A DNA stretch of 64,000 bases from Branchiostoma floridae (GCF_000003815.2 NC_049994.1:17236156-17300155), one strand, 5' to 3'. Numbered from the stretch's first letter, positions 54,287-64,000 are shown. The notes: generated from the sequence alone by a model not told the origin. Translations and numbers: made by a program.

Positions 54287-54522
54287 AAACAATCACGATT
54301 ATTAAGAAGATTCACGTCTACGACCTGTGTATAGAAGAACTTTTTTTTTTTAATTGTATGACCGATTTGTTAGTAGATCAGTTGCTGATGGTACTTTGGC
54401 TTCCGTTAACAAATTAAGCTTTCGAACGTTGGACGTAATAATGTGTAGTATAGTAACCATCGCACTTCTGTTAATTGGCATATATATTTCAATGATATCA
54501 TGGCCGTAATCAGAGATACATC

Positions 54523-54528
54523 TTTAAT
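54523..54528 (-). promoter_or_regulatory. Candidate polyadenylation signal of the - strand gene (ATTAAA)
   Basis: ATTAAA on the - strand about 58 nt after the stop codon at 54586. If used, the 3' UTR is very short. Confidence 0.5.
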
Positions 54529-54585
54529 TTTCCTAAGCCACACTTTGTTTCTTGGCTTGCATTGACGACGCCGTTTGCTCTAAGT

Positions 54586-57500
54586 CTAAGTGCGACGCCG
54601 TTTCATTGGGCGGCGCTTGGCCATGGCCATGGCCATCTCGCGCAGTTTGGCGAGATTTCGGTGCTTCCCTGCTTTGACAGCTTCGCCGAAGAGAGTCGTT
54701 GGTTTTGCAGACTTCTTCTTGCCTGTTTCGTTGTCAGGTTTGTCGAGCTTGGTGTTCTTCAGGGACAGGCCAGTCAGCTTCTTCTTGTCATCTTTTTTCC
54801 CCAGCTTCTTATCTTCCGGAAGAACTTCCTTGGTGATCTTGATCTTGCCACCTTTTGTAAGGAGGTTGGAGAACGTTTTGTCGGATTTGTCGCCGACCTT
54901 GGTCATTCGGGCAACAGACTTCGTCAGAGGCCGAGCTATCTTCATCTCTTCGTTCCCGACGCTTCGGACTTCTTCTTTGGCGTCATTTTCAAGGAGTTCT
55001 TTCGAGCTCTTCAGTTCTCTTTCATTGGAAAGGAAGTAAGGAGGCCTTTTGGATGTTTTCTCGGTACTGCGTGGCTGTTCTTTGTCTGCACTCCCTTGTC
55101 GGGCTACACTTTCCTTCATAAAAGCGCCATTCAGAAAAGGCGAAGCTGGTTTCAAGCGCTTGCTCTCCTCCGTTTCTCTGATGGCCTCTCTTGGCCTCCC
55201 CGTCTTGTCACCTTGCGATCCCTTATCTCCACTGTTCCTTTCTTCAAGGTCTTCTTCGGAAGCCTCAGCACCTCCATCTGAGAGTGGGTTGTTCTTGACG
55301 ATGAGCACTTTTGGTTTCTTATCTTCCTTAACATGATGATGATCTTCCTCAAAGACTTCTTTGGAACTCCTCAGCTTTCCCTCTGCAGAAAGGTAATAAG
55401 ATGTCTTCTTCACACTGGTTGCATCTTCTACATGATGTTTTTCGCCGTCTGGCTTTTCGTTAGCCTGACCTGGCACTTTGACACCGTGAGCTTTCAGGTG
55501 GGACTGGGCATGGGCGATGGCGGCCGCGATAACGGCCTTACGTTTAGCCTTCTCCGCGGCAGCAGCTTTCTGGGAGAGCGTTTGCCTGACAGGTTTGACC
55601 TTGGTGCCTTCTCCCCTTTCCGCATTCTCACGCTCCTTTTTGTCGTCATCTTCTTCTAATCCTTGCAAACGAATTATCGCAGGTTTTATCTTTTCAAGTT
55701 TGGTCACCGTCTCGTCGTCAGGATTTTCTGACAGCAGATTTTCGGGATGGGGTGCCTTGTCTTCTTCCTCACTTCCCGTGTTGTCTAGGTCGTCTTGGTT
55801 GTCTTCGGACTCCTTAAAAATCTGCTCTTCTTTCTTGATTTCGTCCACTTGATCCTCAGGCTCCGCAACTGCCAGGTTCAGATTTTCGACAGGCTTTGGA
55901 TTCTTAATTATAAACTGCGGTCCATCGTCTTCTTCTATATTTTCTCCAGCAGCCTCCATTCCGTTACTTTCTTCATCTATGTCTTCCACAGTTCCTGACG
56001 CGCCGTCTTCATTTTCTTTCCCTGACTCTTTCACAGACTTATCCTTTTTGATTTCGTCCACTGGGTGCCCAGGCTCTACCACTGCCAAGTTCAGATTTTC
56101 GACAGGCTTTTGAGTCTTAAACTGAGGTCTATCGTCGTCTTCTTTTATAGTTTCTCCAGTCTCCCTTTCACTCCCTTGTTCATCTACTAGTATATCTTCC
56201 ACAGACCCTGACGTGCCCTGATTTCCATCCATGTCACCAGTTGTCTGTGCTACGTCGAAAGTTTCTTCCTTCTTCAGATCACTTTTATCGTCGTTCTGCA
56301 AGTGTTTACCTGCCTCTTCAACAGTCTCTTCAGCTATCTTGGCCCTAATGACACTAAGAAATTCCGGTGGAACCATCTCCTTTGCTTCTTCAAGAGCCTC
56401 CTCTTTTTCTTCTTCAGATCCCCCCTTCATCTTCTTCACCACCTTCGCGACCTGCAGCATCCTCTGCATCAGCTGGACCCTCCTCGCGATGCTGTTTGCC
56501 TCCGCTGCCCCTACGTCATCCCTGTCTTCCTGTGGGACAGCTTGTGCTGTATCTGGTGACTGTGCTTGAGGAAGATTGTCCTTTTCCCGTGCGTGCGCTC
56601 GTTCTTCGACTTCGCGACGAAGCTTTGCTATAGCCTCCATTGCCAGCTCGGCTTGGCTTTTGCTTCCAGATTCCGAAACACCGATGTTTTCATTTGCCTC
56701 TGGCTCAGCGTCATTCTTGTCTTCCTGTTGGGCAGCTTGTGCTGTTCGAGGTGTATGATTGTCCTGCTCCTTTGCCTGCGCTCTTTCTTCGACTTCACGA
56801 CGAAGCTTTGCTATAGCCTCCATTGCCAGCTCGGCTTGGCCTTTACCTCCAGATTCCGAAACACTAACACTGTCGCTTGCCTCAGCGTCGTTTGTGTCTT
56901 CCCCTTCGGCAGCTTGAGTTGTTTCAGGAGTAAAGTTGTGCTTTTCCCGTGCGTGCGCTCGTTCTTCCACTTCGCGACGTAGCTTTGCTATAGCCTCCAT
57001 TGCCAGCTCGGCTTGGCTTTTGCTTTCAGACACCACCACGTTGATGTTTTCGTTTGCCTCAGCGCTGTCGGTGTCTTCCCCTTCGTCAGATCGATTTCCG
57101 AAGTCCTTGTTCTCTGATTTCTGTTCCGTTTTCGTGGTCTCTTCCTTGGACTGTAGCAGCTGGTTCTGGTTTCCAGCGCCTGCTTTAAATTCTGCCATGG
57201 TTTCTAGAATCTTGTTCGTCTTTTCCGCCTTACTATGACTCTTTAGTGGCTCATCCAATGTTTCAATCAGCCGCTCGCTGTCGACAATGCCGTTAACACT
57301 GTCTGTGCCCCCCGAAATTTTTCTTTCTTTCTGGGTAACTTGTCCTTCGCCCTTACTTGATCCATCAATAGCCATGTGCTTAAGATTACGTAACGCATTG
57401 ACTTGCTGCAGAACATTAAAGACGTTGCCATCAGAACCTAGCTCGCCGTCTTGGCTTGGAGAGGCCAGGTCTTGTGCGATTGTAGAAGTTGGCGTAGAGT

Positions 57501-58722
57501 CGTCCTTGGTGATCTCTTCGCGTTCCTCCTCTTTGTTTTCGGACGTTGCAGACAGGTCTACAGCGTCCAACGATGTAGGCACCTGAGCATCTTCTTCTAC
57601 ACTAACAGTATGTTCCTCAAGCCCTTCAGCGGCCTCCATAGCATGCTTTATCGCTTCTATAACTTCAAGTTTCCTTTCTTCATTTTCAGGTGCGAGAGCC
57701 ACCTGTTGGTTCTTAGCCTCTGGACTGGTTGGAGTACCTTGTGCCCGTTTTGCGATTGCCACTTGCTTCTTTATCGCTTCTGCTAAAGCTATTGCAGCAT
57801 CTTCCTTGTTAGAAGATGTCGACTCCTCTTGGATGGCAGCTTTCTGAGCAGAATCTTTCTTGTTAACCTCTATGCGTTCTTTATCGTTGTTTTTGGAGGC
57901 TTTTGCGTTGTCAGAAGTCTCTTCAAGCCCTTTTGCCGCATTCATAGCATGCTTTATCGCGTCTAGGACTTGGCGTTCCCTCTCACCATTATTTGTTGTC
58001 AAAGCCCTTTTCATCTCTTCCGATGCCTTGGACGCCTTTTTCTCCACTTCTGCACCAGTCACACTTGCCTGACGCTCCTTTGCGAGCGCCATGGCCTTCA
58101 TAATCGCCGCTAAAGCACCCGCAGGACCTTCACTGTTGGCAACAATCTTGGTGGCCTCGTCTTTCTCACCTGACTGGAGTATTATTTTCGGTGATTCTGG
58201 TCCTTTTGCTGTTTCTTTTGCTCGTCCGTGGTTTTCAGAGCTTTCTGTGTTCTCCTCGTCGCTGGAATGTTTGTCCTTTTTGGTCTCCGGGTGCAGCCGT
58301 CCAGACTGTCGAAGCCTCTCTCTCACAGGGGAGGGCAATGGAGGGTGTTCGGCTGGCTTTTCGGTACCCTTTTCAAGGTCACTTTTTGTTTCAAGGTCAC
58401 TTGCTGCTTCATCTATCTTGGTCCTAATGGCGCTCAGAACTTCAGGTGGAAACATCTTCTTTGCCTCTTCAAGAGCCTCCTCCTTTTCTTCATCAGATCC
58501 CTCTTTCATCTTCTTCACAACCTTCGCAAACTGTACCATCCTTTGCATCAACAGCATCTTCTCCGCAATGCTGTTTGCGTCGGCTGCCCCAGCGTCGCTC
58601 GTGTCTTCCCCTGGGGTAGGTATCGCTGTGTCCGGGGTAGGATCGACGATTTCGGCATTCTCTTCAGCCTGGCTGCTGGACTCCTTGGCTTGTTTCTTGA
58701 CTTCCTTGTTTTCTTCGCCAAC
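54586..58722 (-). CDS. Charged secreted protein, exon 8 (giant terminal exon)
   Basis: Starts after TTTGTGTCGTCAG in phase 0 and encodes residues 255-1632, ending in MAKRRPMKRRRT and a stop at 54586-54588. A 4.1-kb uninterrupted frame with strong Glu/Lys/Ala bias cannot be chance. Modules: helix module A at 58381-58578 and 56299-56499; module B at 56956-57015, 56779-56838 and 56596-56655; KPVENLNLAV modules near 56080-56110 and 55870-55900. A C-terminal (Y/F)xLS-ELKSSKE(L/V)-type motif appears near 55390, 55020 and, weaker, 54850. Opposite-strand frames here are shadows. Confidence 0.93.
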   Translation of the reverse strand, partial: VGEENKEVKKQAKESSSQAEENAEIVDPTPDTAIPTPGEDTSDAGAADANSIAEKMLLMQRMVQFAKVVKKMKEGSDEEKEEALEEAKKMFPPEVLSAIRTKIDEAASDLETKSDLEKGTEKPAEHPPLPSPVRERLRQSGRLHPETKKDKHSSDEENTESSENHGRAKETAKGPESPKIILQSGEKDEATKIVANSEGPAGALAAIMKAMALAKERQASVTGAEVEKKASKASEEMKRALTTNNGERERQVLDAIKHAMNAAKGLEETSDNAKASKNNDKERIEVNKKDSAQKAAIQEESTSSNKEDAAIALAEAIKKQVAIAKRAQGTPTSPEAKNQQVALAPENEERKLEVIEAIKHAMEAAEGLEEHTVSVEEDAQVPTSLDAVDLSATSENKEEEREEITKDDSTPTSTIAQDLASPSQDGELGSDGNVFNVLQQVNALRNLKHMAIDGSSKGEGQVTQKERKISGGTDSVNGIVDSERLIETLDEPLKSHSKAEKTNKILETMAEFKAGAGNQNQLLQSKEETTKTEQKSENKDFGNRSDEGEDTDSAEANENINVVVSESKSQAELAMEAIAKLRREVEERAHAREKHNFTPETTQAAEGEDTNDAEASDSVSVSESGGKGQAELAMEAIAKLRREVEERAQAKEQDNHTPRTAQAAQQEDKNDAEPEANENIGVSESGSKSQAELAMEAIAKLRREVEERAHAREKDNLPQAQSPDTAQAVPQEDRDDVGAAEANSIARRVQLMQRMLQVAKVVKKMKGGSEEEKEEALEEAKEMVPPEFLSVIRAKIAEETVEEAGKHLQNDDKSDLKKEETFDVAQTTGDMDGNQGTSGSVEDILVDEQGSERETGETIKEDDDRPQFKTQKPVENLNLAVVEPGHPVDEIKKDKSVKESGKENEDGASGTVEDIDEESNGMEAAGENIEEDDGPQFIIKNPKPVENLNLAVAEPEDQVDEIKKEEQIFKESEDNQDDLDNTGSEEEDKAPHPENLLSENPDDETVTKLEKIKPAIIRLQGLEEDDDKKERENAERGEGTKVKPVRQTLSQKAAAAEKAKRKAVIAAAIAHAQSHLKAHGVKVPGQANEKPDGEKHHVEDATSVKKTSYYLSAEGKLRSSKEVFEEDHHHVKEDKKPKVLIVKNNPLSDGGAEASEEDLEERNSGDKGSQGDKTGRPREAIRETEESKRLKPASPFLNGAFMKESVARQGSADKEQPRSTEKTSKRPPYFLSNERELKSSKELLENDAKEEVRSVGNEEMKIARPLTKSVARMTKVGDKSDKTFSNLLTKGGKIKITKEVLPEDKKLGKKDDKKKLTGLSLKNTKLDKPDNETGKKKSAKPTTLFGEAVKAGKHRNLAKLREMAMAMAKRRPMKRRRT

Positions 58723-61700
58723 CTGACGACACAAAGACGGTCGTTAAGGAGACAGCTCCGTGATCGGCGACATCTTTAAGAAGCGACAGGAAAGTCGACG
58801 GTAGCGTCAACTGCTTACTAAGGTTGGCAAGCAGTTTTTTTATATTTTGACAGTTTTGTTCTCCGTGTACAAAAAAAAATGCTTCATCACAATCTCTATT
58901 CCAAAAAGTATCCTGACCGAAGTAGCACTGGTATGGAATAAGAATCACAAGATGTGACCAAAGAATTACACGAGGCATTCATGTTCTAATTTACATCTTT
59001 ATTTCTATTCTGTAGACGTCGCTTTGATAGGAAAGCGAGTGCATCAGAGTTTACTGGACAATCGGAGCATCATCCTTCATTAGATAAGTCACAACTCAAT
59101 AACCTCCAAGCAGATGTGAGGATTCGACTCAGTCTCGGTATTTCATGCGTGTTTTGCAATATCTAGTTCATTTTGATCTTGTAGTTTTTCACCTCTTCCT
59201 AGAAGCGATGTGGGACAGGGAACAAATGTGCACTAGTACTACTAGTAGTAGAGAGGGACGTATGTAGTAGATACTATCCTTCTTTACAGACCTCCTTGAT
59301 GGCTAGTAGTTTGCTGTAACTTTTCCAGCTGATTTGCACTGTTGTCTCTATATTAAATGCCGTCAGAAAACAGCAACAAAAGACCCCAACAAAGCCATAG
59401 AAAACCGCTAACCATCTCTAAAGAACCAAATAACCATCAACTCTAACATCTGCTTGGAGATTAAATAGAACTCATCAGGATGAGTTTAAAGCGCGCCGCC
59501 TACCGGACGCGGTTGGGCGTGCACGCTCTCCTTGTGCTTCTGATGTTTGTGTACCCCATGTCCGGCTTCCATGCGGTCCTCCTCCTGCGTGTGCTGCAGA
59601 CTCTGCTTCAGGCCCTTGTGGAGAGCCTCGCTGTGCTTCCCGCTCAGAACGCCTGCGGAAGGGTGCTATGGAAGGGGGGGGGGTGTATAAGCATATTTCA
59701 GACTCCCCACGTCGCAGGAAATACAATGTAGACACTAGCCAATCCAAACCTTACGTTAATGAGATATCCCTATTTCTCAAATTGTAGGTTTTGACCGGCT
59801 AACTTAATATCTGGTGTGTTATCTGCCTATTTCTAACGATATGTGGAAAGCTAAATTGAAAGAAATACAGAAAATCTAAGTTTCTTGACAAGTGCAATAT
59901 TGTTTCAATCAGTAGTATTTTTGTCAAACTTTTCGTTCTTTCTTCAAATTTTGGTGGAATCAAATTTTTACAAAGCACAAACCTTATGTCCTTCTTCCCC
60001 CTCTGGTTCAACCATCGGTGCGTGTCCCTCATGGGCCTTGAAAAGAGGGAGGGGTGAAGAAATGTTAATCAGCAAGAATAGAGATGGAAAACTGATGACT
60101 TTAAAATCCTACCAACCATAGCTAGCTAAGGGGAGGTAAAAGGCTACCCTTACCTTGTCTGTACTCAGTATGTAATTGTACGGTATTGAAATAAGCTACA
60201 AACGTGAGTGTATTGCCAGCCTTCGTCTCAATGACAACTTCGTAATGCGAAACTTCCAGCTTGAAGGTCATGTGAAACGTGTTTACCTCATGTGGGCTCC
60301 CAGACTGCACCGCGTTGTGGCCCCTGAGGAAATCGGGGACCATTTCCGATGCGTCACTTCCGTCTTCTCGCGAGATCTCGCCCACGTGACGCATGACCTC
60401 CTGCATCTTCATCACACTGCTCACCTGACTCTTGCGTCCGTACCTGACGTGAAGAAATGACGTTTATTAGCTGATCACTGAGTTAGCCTGCTAGTCAGGT
60501 AGTACTGACCAGGTTAGAGTCACCAGTTATTAGCAGAGTTTAGGCAAATAATTGTTGTTTTTTGCTCAGGCAAATTATTCCTCCTAAACAAGGTCACACA
60601 CCCAAAATTGACCTTGACCTTCTTCTTCCCAGCGCCTATCCACATACCAAATATCATTGCAATCCATCCACAAGTTCTAAAGTTATGCTGACCACAAATA
60701 TCCGGAAACCCAAAGACACTGCAGACAGACTGCTACAATTGCAAGTTGATATAAATGATAGCAGAAATTCATTCAAGCCAGAAAGCCAGCCGACATGCCA
60801 TGGTCTCTTAATTTTGTCATTCATCCAGTCATTCGCTCATCCATCCATCGACACATTCATTCATTTTTCTGTGTAAAAAACGCCATTGAGTATCTGACCT
60901 TGAGATGTAACCTTCGACCTTCTGCTCCGGCTGCCGGAAGTGCTGTGACGACACCTTCTCCACGTCAGCAGGCTTCACTGCTATGACGTCACTTGAGATG
61001 GGACGGAGGAGTTTGCTCAGGACCGGGTTGCTTTGCTCGTTCTATTAATGTAAACAGATTGGATGTTTTCAGGCACGTGACCATGGCGTAATCTAGATAT
61101 CATCTAGCGTCCGCCAAGTTATGACTTTCCTGACATCATGACCAGTGCGTTCTAAATGACCTCGCGACGGTCCCGCCATCTTCGATCCGTCCATTCCACC
61201 AAGATGGCGGATTTGAATATCACTAGTTATATCCGTTGGTAGTTTCTTTAGGCGGATAGATCATAGTGAATTAACATTTTATTGTACACTGCCATGTCTT
61301 TCTCCTGATGATTATTTCACCATCCAACTACATTCCCAAGTGTAATGCTAACTCCCACCGCAATGTGATGCTGTTGTTCGTCTACTTGCACATCTATACA
61401 GCTATAGATCAATGCGTACACAGATGTCATACAAAACGTTGTTGGGCATAGCAATATCGATCTTCGAACTCAGTAACTCGATTAATACCTTATGTTGTTT
61501 CTTCTTCGTCTTCTCTTCGTCGGCCTTCAAGTTTTGAGCGAGCTTTATGACACAAAGCAGCATGGAAAGAAATAGACACGAAATCAGTGACACTACAGAA
61601 ATTAGAAAAGCTTAAGGGTTTGCAAATATGAATTTTTAAAAAAATAGCTCTTGCAATGTGACAAAACAAAAGTTAGGTCTAGAAGTCTTAACAATTTTAT

Positions 61701-62679
61701 GTTCATATTCCACGTTCTGTTTTGTCTTGCCCATTACTTGATTGGAGTAGATTTAATTTTTAACAGTCCAAATTTTATTCGTTGTAATGTATCACACATT
61801 TCAACCTCAGTATAGGCTGCGATTTTACAACATAAATCATTTTTTCTTTTTCACCTTCTCCTCGACGTGTTTAGCCCAGTCCACAGGAAAGGTCTGCCTC
61901 TCCGCAGGGGGTTCGATTCCCGCCTTCTTCTCCAGAAACTTGTTCACCAGAGCTTTCTTCTGATGCCACTTGGGACCTGAAGGCGAAGGGACAGAAACAG
62001 CGGGTCGTGAGGATTTAGACTTTTTCTACAAGTGAAATATTTTCTGAATCAAGCGGTAATAAAAGAGAAGGACCAAACTGGAAATAGAATAGAATGGATT
62101 CTGCAGGGCTACTAAGCCTCTAACAGTCACTCGTTGTCAGGGGATAATTTGTGACGATTGGGCCCTTCCACTGAAGGAGTTCTGGCCGTTTGAAGAGCTG
62201 CTAGTGGTCATGCTTGATCGGGTAAAGCGAAGGAGCGTGGAGTTCCGAGATTCCATCTTCCATAGAGCTGTTTCAAAAAAGCAACTCGAGAGACAGAGAG
62301 GAGAGAGAGAAAGTGAGAGAGACAAAACGTGAGAGAGAGAACGAGTGCGATGTATACATAGAGAGAGAGAGAGCGCGATGTAGAATGAATAACAGAATCG
62401 AAAGAACGCAAAACAAAGAATTCATCAAAGATGTACGTCATGTATTGGACCACGGAACATATGGCTAGCACTAGAGTACAAATGTCACGGGACAGACCAA
62501 CAGAACAACTCCCGGGCGATCAATCTGGTTGGCTATTAGGATTAAGATCCAACTTTATATAATGCCACTACTAAAAAAAAGATTAAGTTTCTGTTGTGAA
62601 GAGACTTACTTTTTGGCCGGAGATTTGCCAATGTGCAGCTGAGAACAGCAGCCATCACGAGAAATATCCCCAACTTCAT
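54586..62679 (-). CDS. Secreted, charged, repeat-rich protein (granin-like candidate), spliced gene, 8 coding exons
   Basis: I do not recognise a definite family. Joining the eight exons listed separately gives 1632 residues in one frame. A clear signal peptide (MKLGIFLVMAAVLSCTLA) is followed by about 235 residues of Lys/His/Glu-rich sequence over six small exons. A single giant exon of 1378 residues then follows, rich in Glu, Lys, Ala, Asp and Ser. The giant exon holds internal repeats: two copies of an ANSIA-LMQRM-KVVKKMK helix module, three of QAELAMEAIAKLRREVEERA, two of IKHAM(N/E)AA(K/E)GLEE and two of KPVENLNLAV. No transmembrane helix or enzyme motif is visible. Signal peptide, acidity, disorder, many dibasic sites and a giant 3' exon resemble granins of regulated secretion, but an extracellular matrix or mineral-binding role fits equally. 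The gene converges with acvr2. Confidence 0.75.
59104..59459. mobile_element. MITE-like element, CTCCAAGCAG family, in intron 7 of the - strand gene
   Basis: CTCCAAGCAGATGTGAGGAT at the left is inverted in AACATCTGCTTGGAG at the right. About 356 bp, non-coding; occupies nearly half of the intron between exons 7 and 8. Confidence 0.6.
59504..59665 (-). CDS. Charged secreted protein, exon 7
   Basis: A strong C-run polypyrimidine tract ends CCTTCCATAG/CAC, and the donor is CGTCCG/GTAGGC. 54 codons, phase 0 to 0, residues 201-254: starts HPSAGVLSGKHSEALHKGLK and is rich in His, Lys and Gln. The nearer CCGCAG acceptor would put a stop in frame, so the upstream AG was chosen. Confidence 0.65.
59983..60036 (-). 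CDS. Charged secreted protein, exon 6
   Basis: 54 nt between CTTTTCAAG and a weak GTTTGT donor; phase 0 to 0, residues 183-200 (AHEGHAPMVEPEGEEGHK). Of the other two frames one has a stop and the other would not connect to exon 7. Acidic, histidine-containing, consistent with neighbours. Confidence 0.6.
60287..60443 (-). CDS. Charged secreted protein, exon 5
   Basis: Acceptor CACGTCAG/GTA, donor CATGAG/GTAAAC; phase 2 to 0, residues 130-182. Encodes YGRKSQVSSVMKMQEVMRHV followed by GEISREDGSDASEMVPDFL. The frame stays open for another 45 codons past the donor, so an alternative longer exon is possible. Confidence 0.7.
60899..61041 (-). CDS. Charged secreted protein, exon 4
   Basis: Acceptor ACATTAATAG/AAC, donor TCAAG/GTCAGA; phase 0 to 2, residues 83-130. 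Encodes NEQSNPVLSKLLRPISSDVI followed by AVKPADVEKVSSQHFRQPEQ. No known domain recognised. Confidence 0.7.
61489..61542 (-). CDS. Charged secreted protein, exon 3
   Basis: 54 nt, phase 0 to 0, residues 65-82 (LAQNLKADEEKTKKKQHK). Acceptor GTGTCATAAAG, donor CATAAG/GTATTA. Its 54-nt length equals that of exon 6 and one third of exon 7, so in-frame skipping is possible. Confidence 0.6.
61855..61976 (-). CDS. Charged secreted protein, exon 2
   Basis: Acceptor CCCTTCGCCTTCAG/GTC, donor GAGAAG/GTGAAA; phase 1 to 0, residues 24-64. Encodes PKWHQKKALVNKFLEKKAGI followed by EPPAERQTFPVDWAKHVEEK. If the intron is retained, the frame adds VKKKK and stops, giving a 69-residue secreted basic peptide. 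That shorter product cannot be excluded. Confidence 0.7.
62285..62375. repeat. GA-rich simple repeat in intron 1 of the - strand gene
   Basis: GAGAGAGA-type tracts at 62297-62340 and 62359-62373. Confidence 0.9.
62610..62679 (-). CDS. Charged secreted protein, exon 1: signal peptide
   Basis: ATG in the context GGAAAGATGAAG; encodes MKLGIFLVMAAVLSCTLANL then RPK, an unambiguous signal peptide with likely cleavage after LA. Donor CAAAA/GTAAGT is strong, phase 1. The 5' UTR and promoter lie upstream (62680 onward); no TATA box seen. Confidence 0.8.
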
Positions 62680-63964
62680 CTTTCCTTACACTCCTCCGAG
62701 CGGAACGGGTGTGTGAGTTTTGTTCCGCGCCGACTTGTTATGGCGCAACAATTTTGACGACGTTTTTTGCACTAAAAAACCAATGTGAAATGGACGAGAC
62801 TATTTTGCGTGGGTACTTTTCCTTAAAACAACATCCGTGTTCGTTTAAACTTTAATTTTTCGCTTGCGTTTACGATATTAACATAGAGAAAATGCTTTTG
62901 TAAACTCTTGCGCATAGTATCATAAGTAAGAAGGAACCCTTTGAGGTAGATGTGATGACAGAAAAAGGATTCATTATTTGTCTCACCCCTTTTTTTATTG
63001 TATTCTGATGACGTATCCTGTCCTTGTCTGGAGAAGATGTTCAGTTATTGATTGACGCAAGCTGCCACGTCCGCACACTGATGTGGCTAAACTACGTTCA
63101 TACTATGGTTGACATCAACACGCACATCGCAGAAGGACCAAGGACCTTGCGAAGACTGAGCATCTAATCCGCGAAACAAAATGACACTGCGACATTTCTT
63201 CAGCTAGGGTCAAAATTTGACATGCTCGCGTGAGACAAGGCTGTTTTATGTATACGAGTAGTTTATCTATACTATTTACTAACGAAGACTTTACTCCTCT
63301 CTTGCGCAAAAACACATATGAGCAAGGACTGAAGAAAGATGTCATTTTCGGAGCGTTGGACCATAAGCAATCATTCCTGAATCCAAAAATAAGCAAAACG
63401 AAATGGCTGTTTTGATTTAAAAAAAAAAAAGTCTTGCGTTACTTTGCCTTAAGACAAGAATGAACACTCCTTGGTGTTAGGTACACCATTACCCTGTCCA
63501 AGTTGTCAAGTTGCACTTTTTTTTCATCGCTCTATCGGGAAAATTCACCCATACTTTTTGTTTATACCATACTCGAGCACTCGAGCGCCAAATATGTTGT
63601 CTACAGAAAATGTGATCCATGATATAAATATCAAATGGCCCCCTGTGCGCTCACTTGCAACAGCTGTCTTCCCTGTCGAATGCACCTTTTGTTTTGCGGC
63701 CTTCTTTCTTTCTGAGAACTGACTCAGGGGCTTTTAGCCAAATAAGGACAATAACAGCTTTGGATCAGACAGCGACCATTTCCGCTCGTACAAAAATGAC
63801 GTCATTAAAGAACACAGAACTTGACATTGGTTGGTAGCGAGAATATGACGTCATTGCAGGTTCATTATGACATCGTAATGAACTATTGTTTTCGCTGGGC
63901 TCGTGAAAGGTCGTTTTATGGTCTTATATTCAAAGGAAGAAATATGAAAGCTGTTTGGGTATGT
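62680..63964. other. Upstream flank of the - strand gene, nothing else recognised
   Basis: Expected to hold the - strand gene's promoter. TGACGTCA-type motifs are at 63798 and 63847 (ATGACGTCATT), and a pure A run at 63419-63430. No second gene or transposon can be supported. Confidence 0.4.
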
Positions 63965-64000
63965 NNNNNNNNNNNNNNNNNNNNNNNNNNNNNNNNNNNN
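63965..64000. other. Assembly gap (N to window end)
   Basis: Run of N extending to the end of the window. Confidence 1.

Noticed and set aside
54562-58779. Many + strand frames of 60-239 residues opposite the giant exon
   Set aside because: They are Ser/Phe/Leu-rich shadows of the Glu/Lys/Ala-rich - strand frame, without starts, splice sites or domains of their own.
59650-59660. The nearer CCGCAG acceptor for exon 7 of the - strand gene
   Set aside because: It would join exon 6 out of frame with an immediate TGA. The upstream CCATAG acceptor has a better polypyrimidine tract and keeps frame.
60122-60286. Extension of exon 5 of the - strand gene to the open frame's end
   Set aside because: The frame stays open to 60122, but splicing at GTAAAC (60286) joins exon 6 in frame, whereas the later GTAAGG donor near 60149 would meet a stop in exon 6. 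Retained only as an alternative.

Overview
The window looks like a scaffold from an invertebrate chordate, most probably amphioxus (Branchiostoma). It has widely spaced multi-exon genes with GT-AG introns, a long first intron, many short inverted-repeat transposons, dinucleotide tracts and assembly gaps. The species call is inference. It rests on the chordate-like receptor and on minisatellites that copy exon/intron boundaries, which I recall being described in amphioxus Adh as 'mirage' minisatellites.

Two protein genes can be supported. On the + strand, 11 exons between 17188 and 51484 encode a complete type II activin/TGF-beta receptor serine/threonine kinase (ACVR2A/B orthologue, 520 residues). 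All splice phases join without a frameshift. On the - strand, eight exons between 62679 and 54586 encode a 1632-residue secreted, highly charged, internally repetitive protein. I cannot assign it to a family; granin-like is the best hypothesis. The two genes converge tail to tail, with about 1 kb between their likely 3' ends.

Layout: 1-17187 is intergenic and repeat-dominated. It holds a kilobase-scale tandem repeat, two gaps with a probable false duplication, several MITE-like elements and a foldback-like element. 17188-53480 is the receptor gene: exon 1, a 17.6-kb intron, then ten exons. Much of the intron sequence next to exons consists of tandem copies of the neighbouring splice site, often with a piece of the coding exon. 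53480-54520 is a short spacer with hairpin-type repeats. 54520-62700 is the secreted-protein gene. 62700-63964 shows nothing recognisable, and the window ends in Ns.

The most striking pattern is in the receptor gene: nine of its twenty internal splice sites have one or more extra copies nearby. Donor-side arrays have periods of 117 bp (exon 2) and 38-39 bp (exon 6). Acceptor-side arrays have periods of 59 bp (exon 3), 134 bp (exon 5) and 62-75 bp (exon 6). Single extra copies occur for exons 5 (donor), 10 and 11, and there is a diverged copy of the exon 4 donor end that would form an in-frame 33-nt microexon. The two genes have no evident functional link beyond adjacency. The receptor would act at the plasma membrane in activin/BMP/GDF signalling, and the other protein would enter the secretory pathway.
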